From: Flavobacteria bacterium MS024-3C
Lineage (GTDB): Bacteria > Bacteroidota > Bacteroidia > Flavobacteriales > Flavobacteriaceae
Reading direction: 5' to 3'
Assembly: GCA_000173115.1 (NCBI GenBank)
Contig: ABVW01000007.1
Span: forward strand, 1 to 64,000
Length of the DNA: 64,000 nt
The position numbers were made by a program, and so were the translations under genes. The notes beneath the pieces are model-generated. The model saw only the letters and a program-made list of their open reading frames with translations, made no database searches and had not been told where the DNA came from. The stretch's first letter is position 1, and each line of letters opens with the position of its first letter. This document shows, in pieces, positions 27,358-35,944 of this stretch.

Positions 27358-28050
27358 ATGAAAAGAATTGCAATTATTCCCGCCAGAGGAGGCAGTAAAA
27401 GAATTCCAAGAAAAAATATAAAATATTTTTGTGGAAAGCCAATTATTGCTTATTCGATAGAAGCAGCATTAAAGTCAAATCTATTTGATAAAGTTATAGT
27501 TTCAACCGATGATCAGGAAATTGCAGAAATAGCTGTAAAATACGGCTCAAAAGTTCCTTTTTTTCGTTCGAAAGAATCATCAGGTGATTTCTCCTCCACT
27601 TTTGATGTGCTTAAAGAAGTATTAGGAGAGCTTAAATCATTTGACGAGGATTATGATTATATATGTTGTATATATCCTTGTGCGCCTCTTATTTCGACAA
27701 AAAACCTTCTTTTAAGCTACAATCTATTGATTGAAAATAAATTTGACTCTGTTTTTCCAATATTGCCATTCAGTGTTCCTATTCAAAGAGCTTTAACCTA
27801 CAGAGAAAATAAAGTAGATTTTTTAAAGAGAGATTACAGTTTATCACGCTCACAAGACTTGGAAAAAAATTATCATGATGCAGGCCAATTTTATTGGCTA
27901 AAAACACAAATTTGCTTAGATAAAATGAAAATAATTACTGATAATTCAGGAGGTATTATTATCTCTGAATTTGAAGGACAAGATATTGATAACGAAATAG
28001 ATTGGAAATTAGCTGAATTAAAATATGAATTATTACAAAGCGCTAAATAA
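27358..28050 (+). CDS. pseF: Pseudaminic acid cytidylyltransferase
   Basis: The 230-residue protein has the CMP-NulO synthetase signature IIPARGGSKRIPRKN at residues 6-20, then STDDQEIAEIA, and the PseF-type segment RSQDLEKNYHDAGQFYW. Length fits PseF (about 230). It transfers CMP from CTP to pseudaminic acid, making the donor for the transferase. The gene follows hisF after 3 bases and overlaps the next acetyltransferase gene by 26 bases. NeuA- or LegF-type assignment is less likely because the YHDAGQFYW block and the linked pseC and pseI favour Pse. Confidence 0.9.
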   Translation: MKRIAIIPARGGSKRIPRKNIKYFCGKPIIAYSIEAALKSNLFDKVIVSTDDQEIAEIAVKYGSKVPFFRSKESSGDFSSTFDVLKEVLGELKSFDEDYDYICCIYPCAPLISTKNLLLSYNLLIENKFDSVFPILPFSVPIQRALTYRENKVDFLKRDYSLSRSQDLEKNYHDAGQFYWLKTQICLDKMKIITDNSGGIIISEFEGQDIDNEIDWKLAELKYELLQSAK

Positions 28051-28585
28051 TCAGATTCATACAATCGGCAACTATTCTATAGTTCCTATACGTTATCAAG
28101 ATAGATTTGAGATAATGAAATGGAGAAATGAGCAAATATATCATCTTAGACAAAAAGAATTTTTGACTCAGGACTGTCAAGAAAAATATTTTACCGAAGT
28201 TATTCCAAACCTATTTAAAACAGAATACCCTGATCAATTGTTGTTTTCTTTTTTAAAAAACAACTACTGCATTGGATATGGAGGCTTAGTTAAAATTAAT
28301 TGGTTAGATAAAAACGCAGAAATTTCATTTTTAATGAACACTGAATTAGAAAAAATTTACTTTGAAAAATATTGGACTGTATTTCTTGAATTAATTCAAC
28401 AGATAGCTTTTGAAGAAATTTTTTTACATAAAATTTATACTTATGCTTATGACTTAAGGACTCAATTGTATCCTATTCTTTTAAAGGCTAATTATTCAGA
28501 AGAAGCAAGATTAAAAGAACACTGCTTTTTTGAGAACAAATATATTGATGTATTAATTCATTCTAAAATCAATGATAAAATTTAG
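28025..28585 (+). CDS. GNAT-family acetyltransferase of the Pse cluster
   Basis: The 186-residue protein resembles the GNAT proteins that accompany flavobacterial Pse genes (IRYQDRFEIMKWRNEQIYHL near the start, then IGYGGLVKINWLDKNAEISF as the acyl-CoA binding core). The C-terminal ARLKEHCFFENKYIDVLIHS block is also typical. PseH acetylates the 4-amino group of the PseC product; this protein or the next one may do that. The start lies inside the pseF coding end (26-base overlap), which suggests coupled translation. The exact substrate cannot be read from the sequence. Confidence 0.75.
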   Translation: MNYYKALNNQIHTIGNYSIVPIRYQDRFEIMKWRNEQIYHLRQKEFLTQDCQEKYFTEVIPNLFKTEYPDQLLFSFLKNNYCIGYGGLVKINWLDKNAEISFLMNTELEKIYFEKYWTVFLELIQQIAFEEIFLHKIYTYAYDLRTQLYPILLKANYSEEARLKEHCFFENKYIDVLIHSKINDKI

Positions 28586-29048
28586 AAAAGCAAATTTAGA
28601 CGATATTAATACTTATTTTATGTGGGTCAGTGATCCTTTAGTAAGATCTATTTCATATAACACTGATAATATAACTTTAAGTGAACATAAAAAATGGTTT
28701 AAGAGTAAGATTAAAGATGAAAACTCTTTAATGTTATTGTTTGAAATTTCAAATAAACCAATTGGTCAAGTCAGGTTTGAGAAAGAAGATGTTAATCATT
28801 CTGTAATAAATATTTCTATTTCTAGTGAGTTCCGAGGAAATGGTTATGGTTCACAAATTTTAAAATTGGCATCTAATTATTTCCATAGTTTAAACCCTGG
28901 AATAGCCATAAATGCATATATTAAAATCTCTAATATAGGTTCAGTAAAATCTTTTGAAAAGGCATTATTTAAATTCAATAAAAAATTGAAATACAAAGGC
29001 AATGAGTCTTTAAATTATATATTAAAAAATGAAAATTCACGATTATAA
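28572..29048 (+). CDS. GNAT-family acetyltransferase (possible PseH role)
   Basis: The 158-residue protein shows the GNAT core: ANLDDINTYFMWVSDPLVR at the start, IGQVRFE in strand 4, and the acetyl-CoA loop SSEFRGNGYGSQIL near residue 90 (R/Q-x-x-G-x-G). In related clusters this GNAT is found next to, or fused after, PseG, so it is a good PseH candidate for acetyl-CoA-dependent 4-N-acetylation. It overlaps the previous gene by 14 bases and pseI by 20 bases. No PseG-like hydrolase domain (GxGHxxR start) is attached. Confidence 0.75.
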   Translation: MIKFRKANLDDINTYFMWVSDPLVRSISYNTDNITLSEHKKWFKSKIKDENSLMLLFEISNKPIGQVRFEKEDVNHSVINISISSEFRGNGYGSQILKLASNYFHSLNPGIAINAYIKISNIGSVKSFEKALFKFNKKLKYKGNESLNYILKNENSRL

Positions 29049-30069
29049 TATTAATGAAAATTCTCCTGTATTTATTATAGCAGAACTATCAGCAAATCAT
29101 AACGGGAGTATTGAAACTGCTATTGAAACTATAAAGGCGGCAAAAAGAGCAGGAGCCAATTGCATTAAATTCCAAACTTATACATCTGACACCATGACTA
29201 TTGATTGTGACAAAGATGATTTTGTTATAAAAGAAACAATTTGGGAGGGTCAAAATTTATATAAATTATACCAGCAAGCATATACTCCTTGGGAATGGCA
29301 TGGAGAACTCTTTCAAGTAGCAAAAGAAGAAGGATTAGTTTGCTTTTCATCACCCTTTGACAAAACAGCTGTAGACTTTTTAGAAACCCTAAATGTTCCT
29401 GCATATAAAATTGCTTCTTTTGAAATCACAGATATTCCTTTAATTGAATATGTAGCTTCAAAAGGGAAGCCAATAATTATTTCAACTGGAATAGCAAAGA
29501 AAGAAGACATAATATTATCATTAGAAGCTTGCAAAAGAATGGGGAATAACAATATAGCACTATTAAAGTGCACCTCTAGTTATCCTGCTCCAATAGATGA
29601 GGCGAATATGGTTATGTTGTCAGATTTAGCTAAACGATTTAATGTGATAGTTGGTTTATCTGATCATACTATGGGATCAACAGTTCCAATTGTAGCAACA
29701 GCATTAGGGGCTAAAATAATTGAAAAACATTTTATTATTGATAGATCTATTGGTGGCCCAGACGCATCTTTTTCAATGAATGAAAAAGAATTTACTGAAA
29801 TGGTTAAATCTATAAGGCAAGCAGAAAGTGCATTGGGAAAAATAGATTATAATTTAACCAATAAACAATTAAAAGGGAGAGATTTTTCACGATCAATATA
29901 TGTAGTAGCGGATATTAAAAAAGGAGAAATTATTTCGACTGAAAATATTAGATCTATAAGACCAGGTTTTAGTGAACATCCTAAAAATTTTGAAAAAATG
30001 ATAGGGATGAAATCAAACAATATCTACGAAAAAGGGGATAGAATATTCATTAAAGATTTAATTATATGA
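29029..30069 (+). CDS. pseI: Pseudaminic acid synthase
   Basis: The 346-residue NeuB-family protein has the TIM-barrel start FIIAELSANHNGSIETAIET, the block AYTPWEWHGELFQVAKEEG and CFSSPFDKTAVDFLETLN, all typical of PseI rather than sialic acid NeuB. Residues ~285-346 form the SAF antifreeze-like domain (SIRPGFSEHPKNFEKMIG). It condenses phosphoenolpyruvate with 2,4-diacetamido-2,4,6-trideoxy-L-altrose to give pseudaminic acid in the cytoplasm. The gene overlaps the GNAT gene upstream by 20 bases and the next gene by 4 bases (ATGA). Confidence 0.93.
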   Translation: MKIHDYNINENSPVFIIAELSANHNGSIETAIETIKAAKRAGANCIKFQTYTSDTMTIDCDKDDFVIKETIWEGQNLYKLYQQAYTPWEWHGELFQVAKEEGLVCFSSPFDKTAVDFLETLNVPAYKIASFEITDIPLIEYVASKGKPIIISTGIAKKEDIILSLEACKRMGNNNIALLKCTSSYPAPIDEANMVMLSDLAKRFNVIVGLSDHTMGSTVPIVATALGAKIIEKHFIIDRSIGGPDASFSMNEKEFTEMVKSIRQAESALGKIDYNLTNKQLKGRDFSRSIYVVADIKKGEIISTENIRSIRPGFSEHPKNFEKMIGMKSNNIYEKGDRIFIKDLII

Positions 30070-31475
30070 CTTTTCTTTATGTAGGTGCATTCGATGATTT
30101 ATCAGTTAAAATTTTAAATGAAATTCTTTTTTCAAATAAAAACATTAAAAAACTAGTTTTAATTAAGCTAAAATCAGTAAGTATTAATCTTATTGATTTT
30201 GATGAAATTATTTCGTATGATTATGAAAACTTAATACTTGGTAGTTATTCGTCAAGTCAAAATAAAATAGATATAGATGAATATAATTTTATTCACACTG
30301 ATTTTTTTCAAATCTCAAAAATGATGGATAGAATTCATAAAGTTTTTACATACTCTTTTGACGATAGATATGAAATGTATCTAAACCATTTAAAAGGGTT
30401 ATCTAATATTTTAAATTTAACTAATCCTGACTATACACTGTTTACAAATATGCCCCACGAGGTATATGATTATATTTTATATAAATTATTAAAATACAGA
30501 AACATTAACACAAGGTTCCTACTCCATGGTATGCAGATGGAGAATTATTTTCAAATATTAAGTGATATATCAGAGAATGACACTAGATTGAAATATTACA
30601 ATGACTGTCCTGATGAGTTACAAAACAATTCATTAAAATTGATATATGAAAAAAATAAGGATTTAAATCACGTTCAATTTTACATGAAAGATGATTTCTA
30701 TCCTTCAAACAGATTAAAAAAATCAATTTTAAACTCCTTTAAAATAAGATGGGAGTTCTTAAAAGTTTTAAATAAAAAGAAACTTTTTTATAAATATATG
30801 ATCAAAATAGTTGCTGATCAAATTGAATCTTTTTCAACAAGAAAAATGGTTAAGGGATTTATTGCTAAGGAAATTGATTTTAGTAAGAAAATAATTTTTG
30901 TGCCTTTAAATTATCAGCCTGAACTCACGACTTCCCCAATGGGAGGTGCATTTTTTGATCAAAGGTTTATGATTCAAATGCTAAGTTCATATTGTCCTGA
31001 TGATTTTCAAATCTTAGTAAAAGATCATCCAAAACAAGGAATAAATTTTGGAAGAAATAAATCTTTTTATAAATCAATCTCTAAATTAGACAAAGTATTA
31101 CTAATTGATCCGAATATCAATAACGACCTGATTTTAAAAAAATCAGATGTAGTTGCTGTGGTAACTGGAACTTTAGGTTTTCAAGCACTGTGTAATAGTA
31201 AAAAGGTGCTAGTTTTTGGGAATACTTTTTTTAAATTTTTCAAAGAAGGAGCATTTCCAATTAAAAATGAGAGAGATTTAATTGATTTTTTTGAGAATTC
31301 TAATTTTGAGAAAAGTTTTGATGAAAAACAATTTTTTAAATTTTTAAATAGATGTGAAGAAATTTTTAATTATGGTTTTATAGATAAGGATTATATACAT
31401 TTTTCATCCTTTGATATGGATAAAAACGCAATTGCTGTAGCTGGAGCAGTTTATAAAGAACTATTTAATGAATAA
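30066..31475 (+). CDS. Putative capsule/GT-B transferase (candidate pseudaminyltransferase)
   Basis: The 469-residue cytoplasmic protein has a poorly conserved N-terminal half and a C-terminal half like capsule-synthesis KpsC/KpsS-type GT-B domains: FVPLNYQPELTTSPMGG, then ILVKDHPKQG, then the nucleotide-binding type strand VVAVVTGTLGFQALCNSKKVLVFG. It overlaps pseI by 4 bases (ATGA) and the next gene by 8 bases. In NulO loci the transferase commonly follows the CMP-sugar genes, so a role in adding pseudaminic acid is inferred from context. A family search is needed to fix the assignment (expected PF05159-like or an unnamed relative). Confidence 0.6.
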   Translation: MTFLYVGAFDDLSVKILNEILFSNKNIKKLVLIKLKSVSINLIDFDEIISYDYENLILGSYSSSQNKIDIDEYNFIHTDFFQISKMMDRIHKVFTYSFDDRYEMYLNHLKGLSNILNLTNPDYTLFTNMPHEVYDYILYKLLKYRNINTRFLLHGMQMENYFQILSDISENDTRLKYYNDCPDELQNNSLKLIYEKNKDLNHVQFYMKDDFYPSNRLKKSILNSFKIRWEFLKVLNKKKLFYKYMIKIVADQIESFSTRKMVKGFIAKEIDFSKKIIFVPLNYQPELTTSPMGGAFFDQRFMIQMLSSYCPDDFQILVKDHPKQGINFGRNKSFYKSISKLDKVLLIDPNINNDLILKKSDVVAVVTGTLGFQALCNSKKVLVFGNTFFKFFKEGAFPIKNERDLIDFFENSNFEKSFDEKQFFKFLNRCEEIFNYGFIDKDYIHFSSFDMDKNAIAVAGAVYKELFNE

Positions 31476-32940
31476 GATTTTAATATTTTATACTCCTATA
31501 ATTGAAATTGTAGATTTTTATACAAGAATAGTAAATGAAATTATATCAGATAATCCTAACGATCAAGTTATTATAGTTAAATGTACTGGTTATGAAGGTT
31601 TAAAAAACTGCATATCAAATATAAATTCAGAATATTATAGATGTAAGTTGTGTAAAAGCAAATTAGATTCTTTGATAAAAAATTCTGCTCATAAGAATTT
31701 AAAAATTGAATATTACACCGAGACCAAAAATCATACTCAAATTAATTTAAGTTCTGTAGAGGAATTAAAACACTTAGTTTATCAGGGAGTGAATATAGGC
31801 AAAGGAGTACATTCAGCAGCCATGACAATTTTAAAGGACCATAGCTATGATATCATAAAGAATATTGATTTGATCAATAAAATTACTTTCACATCAAAGA
31901 GAACAATAGATTATTTAAACTCTTGTTCAAAAAAAGAAATTAAAAGGATTTATGTTTTCAATGGTAGAGTATCCCATTATAATGCTGTAGTAGAATTTTC
32001 AAAACTTTTCAATATAAATTATTCTACTTTTGAAACGACATCAATTAGCAATAAATACATTGAAATATCAGATAATATTATTCACAACAAGAAAGTTTTT
32101 TCTCATTCTATTATAGAACATTGGGAAAATGATGATAGTTTTGAAAAGTTTGAAATAGGTAAATCTTTTTTTGAAAAAAACATAAACAGCACTCATTCTA
32201 GTGAGTATATAACTCCAATTTACACTAAATACCAAAAAACAGGATTAATACCATCTAATTTCAAAAAAGATAAGTCAATAGTGTTTTTTGGGTCATCAAG
32301 AAATGAGTACGAAAGTGTTGAGGGTTGGCATAATGATTTTATGTCAGGAGATGACGAGCAAATAGTTATTGATATATGTTCTAGAATACCCGAAATGCAT
32401 TTTTTTTATAGGGAACATCCTAATCTGAAACTCCAAAACAATACTCAAACTAGAAATATTAAGAAATTCAAAAAAATTAAAAACTTAACACTTGTTGATT
32501 CGCATTCTAAAGTTTCAAGTTACGAATTATTAAAGAATGCTGGGAAAGTTATTGTTTTTGGATCTACTATTGGAGTAGAGTCAAATTATCTAGGAAAACC
32601 TACCATATGTCTTGGACCGAGTCTATACGAAGATTTAAATATCACATATAAACCAAAAAATTTTAATGAATTAAAAAAGCTGTTAATTCAAAACGATTTG
32701 ATTCCTCTTCCAAATATAGATTCAATTAAATTTGGTTTTTTTGAGCTTACAAAAGGGAAGAAGATTTCGTATGATTCAGAGAAATTAGATTTAAATATCA
32801 ATTATTATAATCGATCAATAATTTTATTCAACAAATGTTATGTCTTATTAAAAAAAATAATTAAAAACAAATATAATTTCTATGAAATAATAGCAGATCC
32901 AAGAATTAAAAAACAATTAATGAATTTTTTAAAATTTTAA
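31468..32940 (+). CDS. Putative glycosyltransferase / capsule synthesis-like protein
   Basis: The 490-residue protein has a Cys pair near residues 53-56 (YRCKLCKSK), a central helical region, and a C-terminal GT-B-like half with FFYREHPNLKL (residue ~312) and KVIVFGSTIGVESNYLGKPTICLG (~350-375). The H-P-N and G-S-T-x-G-x-E-x motifs resemble those in the preceding gene and in surface polysaccharide transferases. It overlaps that gene by 8 bases. It could be the second transferase of the repeat unit. There is no signal peptide and the substrate is unknown. Confidence 0.55.
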   Translation: MNKILIFYTPIIEIVDFYTRIVNEIISDNPNDQVIIVKCTGYEGLKNCISNINSEYYRCKLCKSKLDSLIKNSAHKNLKIEYYTETKNHTQINLSSVEELKHLVYQGVNIGKGVHSAAMTILKDHSYDIIKNIDLINKITFTSKRTIDYLNSCSKKEIKRIYVFNGRVSHYNAVVEFSKLFNINYSTFETTSISNKYIEISDNIIHNKKVFSHSIIEHWENDDSFEKFEIGKSFFEKNINSTHSSEYITPIYTKYQKTGLIPSNFKKDKSIVFFGSSRNEYESVEGWHNDFMSGDDEQIVIDICSRIPEMHFFYREHPNLKLQNNTQTRNIKKFKKIKNLTLVDSHSKVSSYELLKNAGKVIVFGSTIGVESNYLGKPTICLGPSLYEDLNITYKPKNFNELKKLLIQNDLIPLPNIDSIKFGFFELTKGKKISYDSEKLDLNINYYNRSIILFNKCYVLLKKIIKNKYNFYEIIADPRIKKQLMNFLKF

Positions 32941-32958
32941 TGAAACAAGAAATTTATT

Positions 32959-33852
32959 ATGGAAAATGAAATAATAAGAATAATTAATGATTTAAATAAT
33001 TATGGTTTTTCTTCATCAAATGTCAAAGAAATTTTAGATGAGTCTGAAATAAAATATTTTGAAGAAATTTCAGTATCATATTCTCAAGCATTAAAGGAAG
33101 TTAAAATTAAAAGCAGAATAGAAGAAATAAATAAAAACAATACCAATAAAGTTTCAAAGTATAAAATTTATGAAATAACTCATGATGAATTTTTGAATGA
33201 ACCGCTTACATTGGATAACTTGCCTTTATTGAAACTTTATTTATCAAAAAACATTTTAAAAATTGCTAAATCTTATTTGGGTAATGATATTAGAATTAGA
33301 AATCCCTTAGCATGGATTCATCCAGCTACTTCATTGACAAGAGAAATTAGATCTCAAAAATGGCATAGAGATCAAGAAGATTCAAAAATGCTAAAAGTAT
33401 TTATATTATTTTCAAATGTTAATGAAAATAATGGGCCTACTCAATATGTTAAATCAACTAATTCAAGCGGAACATTTAAAAATATAGCTCCAAATATGAC
33501 ATGGCTTGATAGTCATTGGTCTAATCGCAATAAATTCATACGAAGAGCCTACAACTTTTTCAGAGAAAAATTTCCTTATAATTACTCTATTCCAAAAAAA
33601 AATATAGTTAAGGCAACAGGGGATATTGGGTGTATTTTTTTTATAGATACTAATGGTCTTCATAAAGGAGGTTTTGTTAAAGAAGGTTTGAGATTAATGA
33701 CTCACTGCAATTTTCTAAATGCTAAAGCTCCAATGCTTCAAAAAGGAATGCCGCTAGAAAAATTTAATCATGACGAAAAACTATTTTCAATTGATTATGA
33801 ATCACAAGCATTCATGTCATTAGAAGATGAGGCAAAAGCTGTTTTGAAATAA
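32959..33852 (+). CDS. Phytanoyl-CoA dioxygenase (PhyH)-family protein
   Basis: The 297-residue protein shows the Fe(II)/2-oxoglutarate dioxygenase pattern: His136-x-Asp138 in KWHRDQED, a distal His235 in GLHKGG, and Arg245 in GLRLMTH for 2-oxoglutarate. All ligands are present, so it is probably active. PhyH-like proteins in glycan loci oxidise sugars or small substituents; here the substrate is unknown. It begins 18 bases after the upstream transferase and its stop is only 2 bases before the MBOAT remnant. It may alter a sugar of the glycan before or after transfer. Confidence 0.78.
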   Translation: MENEIIRIINDLNNYGFSSSNVKEILDESEIKYFEEISVSYSQALKEVKIKSRIEEINKNNTNKVSKYKIYEITHDEFLNEPLTLDNLPLLKLYLSKNILKIAKSYLGNDIRIRNPLAWIHPATSLTREIRSQKWHRDQEDSKMLKVFILFSNVNENNGPTQYVKSTNSSGTFKNIAPNMTWLDSHWSNRNKFIRRAYNFFREKFPYNYSIPKKNIVKATGDIGCIFFIDTNGLHKGGFVKEGLRLMTHCNFLNAKAPMLQKGMPLEKFNHDEKLFSIDYESQAFMSLEDEAKAVLK

Positions 33853-33853
33853 A

Positions 33854-34312
33854 ATGTTATTTAACTCAATTGAATTTTTCCTTTTCCTGCCATTAGTTTT
33901 TATTTTTTATTGGTTTATCTTCAATAAAAATTTAAAAGCTCAGAATATATTAATTTTAACAAGCTCTTATTTTTTTTATGCTTGGTGGGATTATAGATTT
34001 TTAGGGCTAATATTTTTGTCTACATTAGTTGATTATTTTATTGGAATTAACATTCCAAAGCAATATTTACACAAAATTAAATCAATATTTGATATTCATA
34101 ATATTAACTATTCTATTGTAATACCACCTGTTTATTTAAATGAGTCAACTTCGAAAGAGCAGGTTAAATTAATTAAGAAAATCTTTAATCCAACTAGTGT
34201 TTTAGATTTTTCGGCAAGCCCAAACATATATAATAACAAATATTTTTTTAAAGACTACAGCCATTTTAATGAACAATTTGGAGAAATAATTTTTTCAAAA
34301 ATCGAATTTTAA
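33854..34312 (+). pseudogene. Deletion fusion: MBOAT N-terminus joined to SGNH-like C-terminus
   Basis: This 152-codon ORF starts MLFNSIEFFLFLPLVFIF and up to about residue 71 (VDYFIGINIPK) aligns with the intact MBOAT protein on the minus strand at 41760-43181. From about residue 75 (near 34070) it changes to sequence ending DYSHFNEQFGEIIFSKI, the DxxH C-terminal end of SGNH/DHHW-type proteins. A membrane transferase with one or two transmembrane helices joined to a hydrolase tail makes no functional enzyme. The simplest reading is a deletion that removed the rest of an MBOAT gene and the front of a following SGNH gene. Confidence 0.8.
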
Positions 34313-34358
34313 AGTTTAATCTTTAATTGTGAACAGGAAAAAACCCTAATGAAATCAG

Positions 34359-34916
34359 ATGCTTATTATGAAAATAAAATATTTTGGATTATTAATTAGG
34401 CTATTTCTGTTTAAGATTAAATATGCTAAAAGAGTAAAATTAAATTCTATTAAAGTTGGATTTGAGAAAGGAGTCACCTTTATAATACGAGGAAAAAAGA
34501 GTATAGTAAGTCTCGGTAAAAATATATATTTAATGAGAAATGGCAATCTAGAAGTTTATGATGGGGGTCTTTTAGAAATAGGAAATAATGTTTCAATAAA
34601 TAAAAATTTTTCTATTGTATCAAGAAATAAAATTACTATTGGGAACAATGTTTCAATTGGCCCAAATTGTTGCATTTATGATCATGATCATGACTTTTCC
34701 AATAAAGATTTATTAATTCAAAAACAGGGCTACAATTCAAAGGAAATTTTTATTGGTAATAACGTTTGGATTGCATCAAATGTTTTTATAGGCAAAGGCG
34801 TTAAAATATCAAATGGCGCTATTGTAGCTTCAGGATCCATCGTAGTTAACGATGTAGATGAAAATACTGTGGTTGGAGGGAATCCAGCTAAATTCTTAAA
34901 AAAACGATTTTGTTAA
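34359..34916 (+). CDS. Hexapeptide-repeat acyltransferase (WbbJ/LbetaH type)
   Basis: The 185-residue protein has left-handed beta-helix repeats from residue ~75 to 175: IGNNVSIGPNCCIYDHDHDF, IFIGNNVWIASNVFIGKGVKI, AIVASGSIVV and the ending VVGGNPAKFLKK. The DHDHDF segment supplies the catalytic histidine of this O-acetyltransferase family. It probably O-acetylates a sugar in the cytoplasm. An alternative start at 34368 (MKIKYFG) removes only three residues and is equally possible. It overlaps the next gene by 7 bases. Confidence 0.85.
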   Translation: MLIMKIKYFGLLIRLFLFKIKYAKRVKLNSIKVGFEKGVTFIIRGKKSIVSLGKNIYLMRNGNLEVYDGGLLEIGNNVSINKNFSIVSRNKITIGNNVSIGPNCCIYDHDHDFSNKDLLIQKQGYNSKEIFIGNNVWIASNVFIGKGVKISNGAIVASGSIVVNDVDENTVVGGNPAKFLKKRFC

Positions 34917-35944
34917 AAATTCTTATAGTAACTAGACACTTTAAAGCTAATGAAATTGGTGGGGGAGCACAAAAATCAATTGAATTACTTGTTAGTGAAT
35001 TAAGTAAAATTTACCATGTTGAAGTTTTATGTAAAATTACGAATGAACAAACAGAGTGGATTCATAAATTAGAATTTAAATTTTTAAAAAGAATTAGTTC
35101 TTATGATATAGTTTACTTAAATAGTTTCTTTTCTCCATTATCCATATTTTTTTTGTTTTTAAATAATACAAAAGTGATTTCACCAAAAGGGGAACTTTTC
35201 CCAGGCGCTTTAAAGGCTAAAAATCTAAAGAAGCAGATGTGGATATATTTTTTCAATAAGTTCTTTAAAGGAAAACTAATTTTTCACGCCACATCAACAG
35301 AAGAAAAAAATATAATTGAAAAATATGTATATCCCCAAAGAACAATTATTGCTCCAGATATTGTTGCCATAAATATGGCAGATAATAAGCCTGTAGATAA
35401 TATCATACTTAAAATTGTATATATTTCTAGAATTGATCCTAAAAAAAATTTACTATTTTGTGTTAATATTCTTTCAAAAGTCAAAAGGCAGGTTGTTTTT
35501 AATATATATGGTAATATTGGCGACAAAAAATATTTTGAAAAATGTATTTCTTCTTTAAAAAAATTGCCGCCTAATATAAATTGGAAGTATTATGGTCAGT
35601 TAAACCCATCTCTAGTAAGCAGTACTTTTTTACAAAATGATTTATTTTTTTTTCCAACATTAGGTGAAAATTTTGGCTATATCATTTTAGAAAGTTTATC
35701 AAGTTACTGTCCAGTATTATTATCAAAAGATTTAACTATTTTTGATGATTTAGATAAATTCAAAATCGGATCAAATATTGATCTAGCTAAGCACATGGAT
35801 TGGGTTAAGTTTATAGAGGATTATGATTTAATTAAAAATCAAGAAACCTTAGAAAGATTTAAAAAGTACATTTGCAATAAATTTGATAACAATAAAATTT
35901 TAAAATTAAATCAAAATCTATTTAATGAAGTTCTTAAAAAATAA
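34910..35944 (+). CDS. Glycosyltransferase family 4 protein
   Basis: The 344-residue GT-B protein has a TTG start (MLKILIVTRHFKANEIGGGAQKS...) inside the previous gene. The N-terminal domain carries the glycine-rich GGGAQKSIELL acceptor loop. The C-terminal domain has VYISRIDPKKN near residue 170 and FFPTLGENFGYIILESLSS near 245, the E-x7-E type motif of GT4. It would add one sugar of the repeat unit on the cytoplasmic side. The non-ATG start is chosen since no ATG lies nearby and overlap with both neighbours fits an operon. Confidence 0.85.
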   Translation: MLKILIVTRHFKANEIGGGAQKSIELLVSELSKIYHVEVLCKITNEQTEWIHKLEFKFLKRISSYDIVYLNSFFSPLSIFFLFLNNTKVISPKGELFPGALKAKNLKKQMWIYFFNKFFKGKLIFHATSTEEKNIIEKYVYPQRTIIAPDIVAINMADNKPVDNIILKIVYISRIDPKKNLLFCVNILSKVKRQVVFNIYGNIGDKKYFEKCISSLKKLPPNINWKYYGQLNPSLVSSTFLQNDLFFFPTLGENFGYIILESLSSYCPVLLSKDLTIFDDLDKFKIGSNIDLAKHMDWVKFIEDYDLIKNQETLERFKKYICNKFDNNKILKLNQNLFNEVLKK

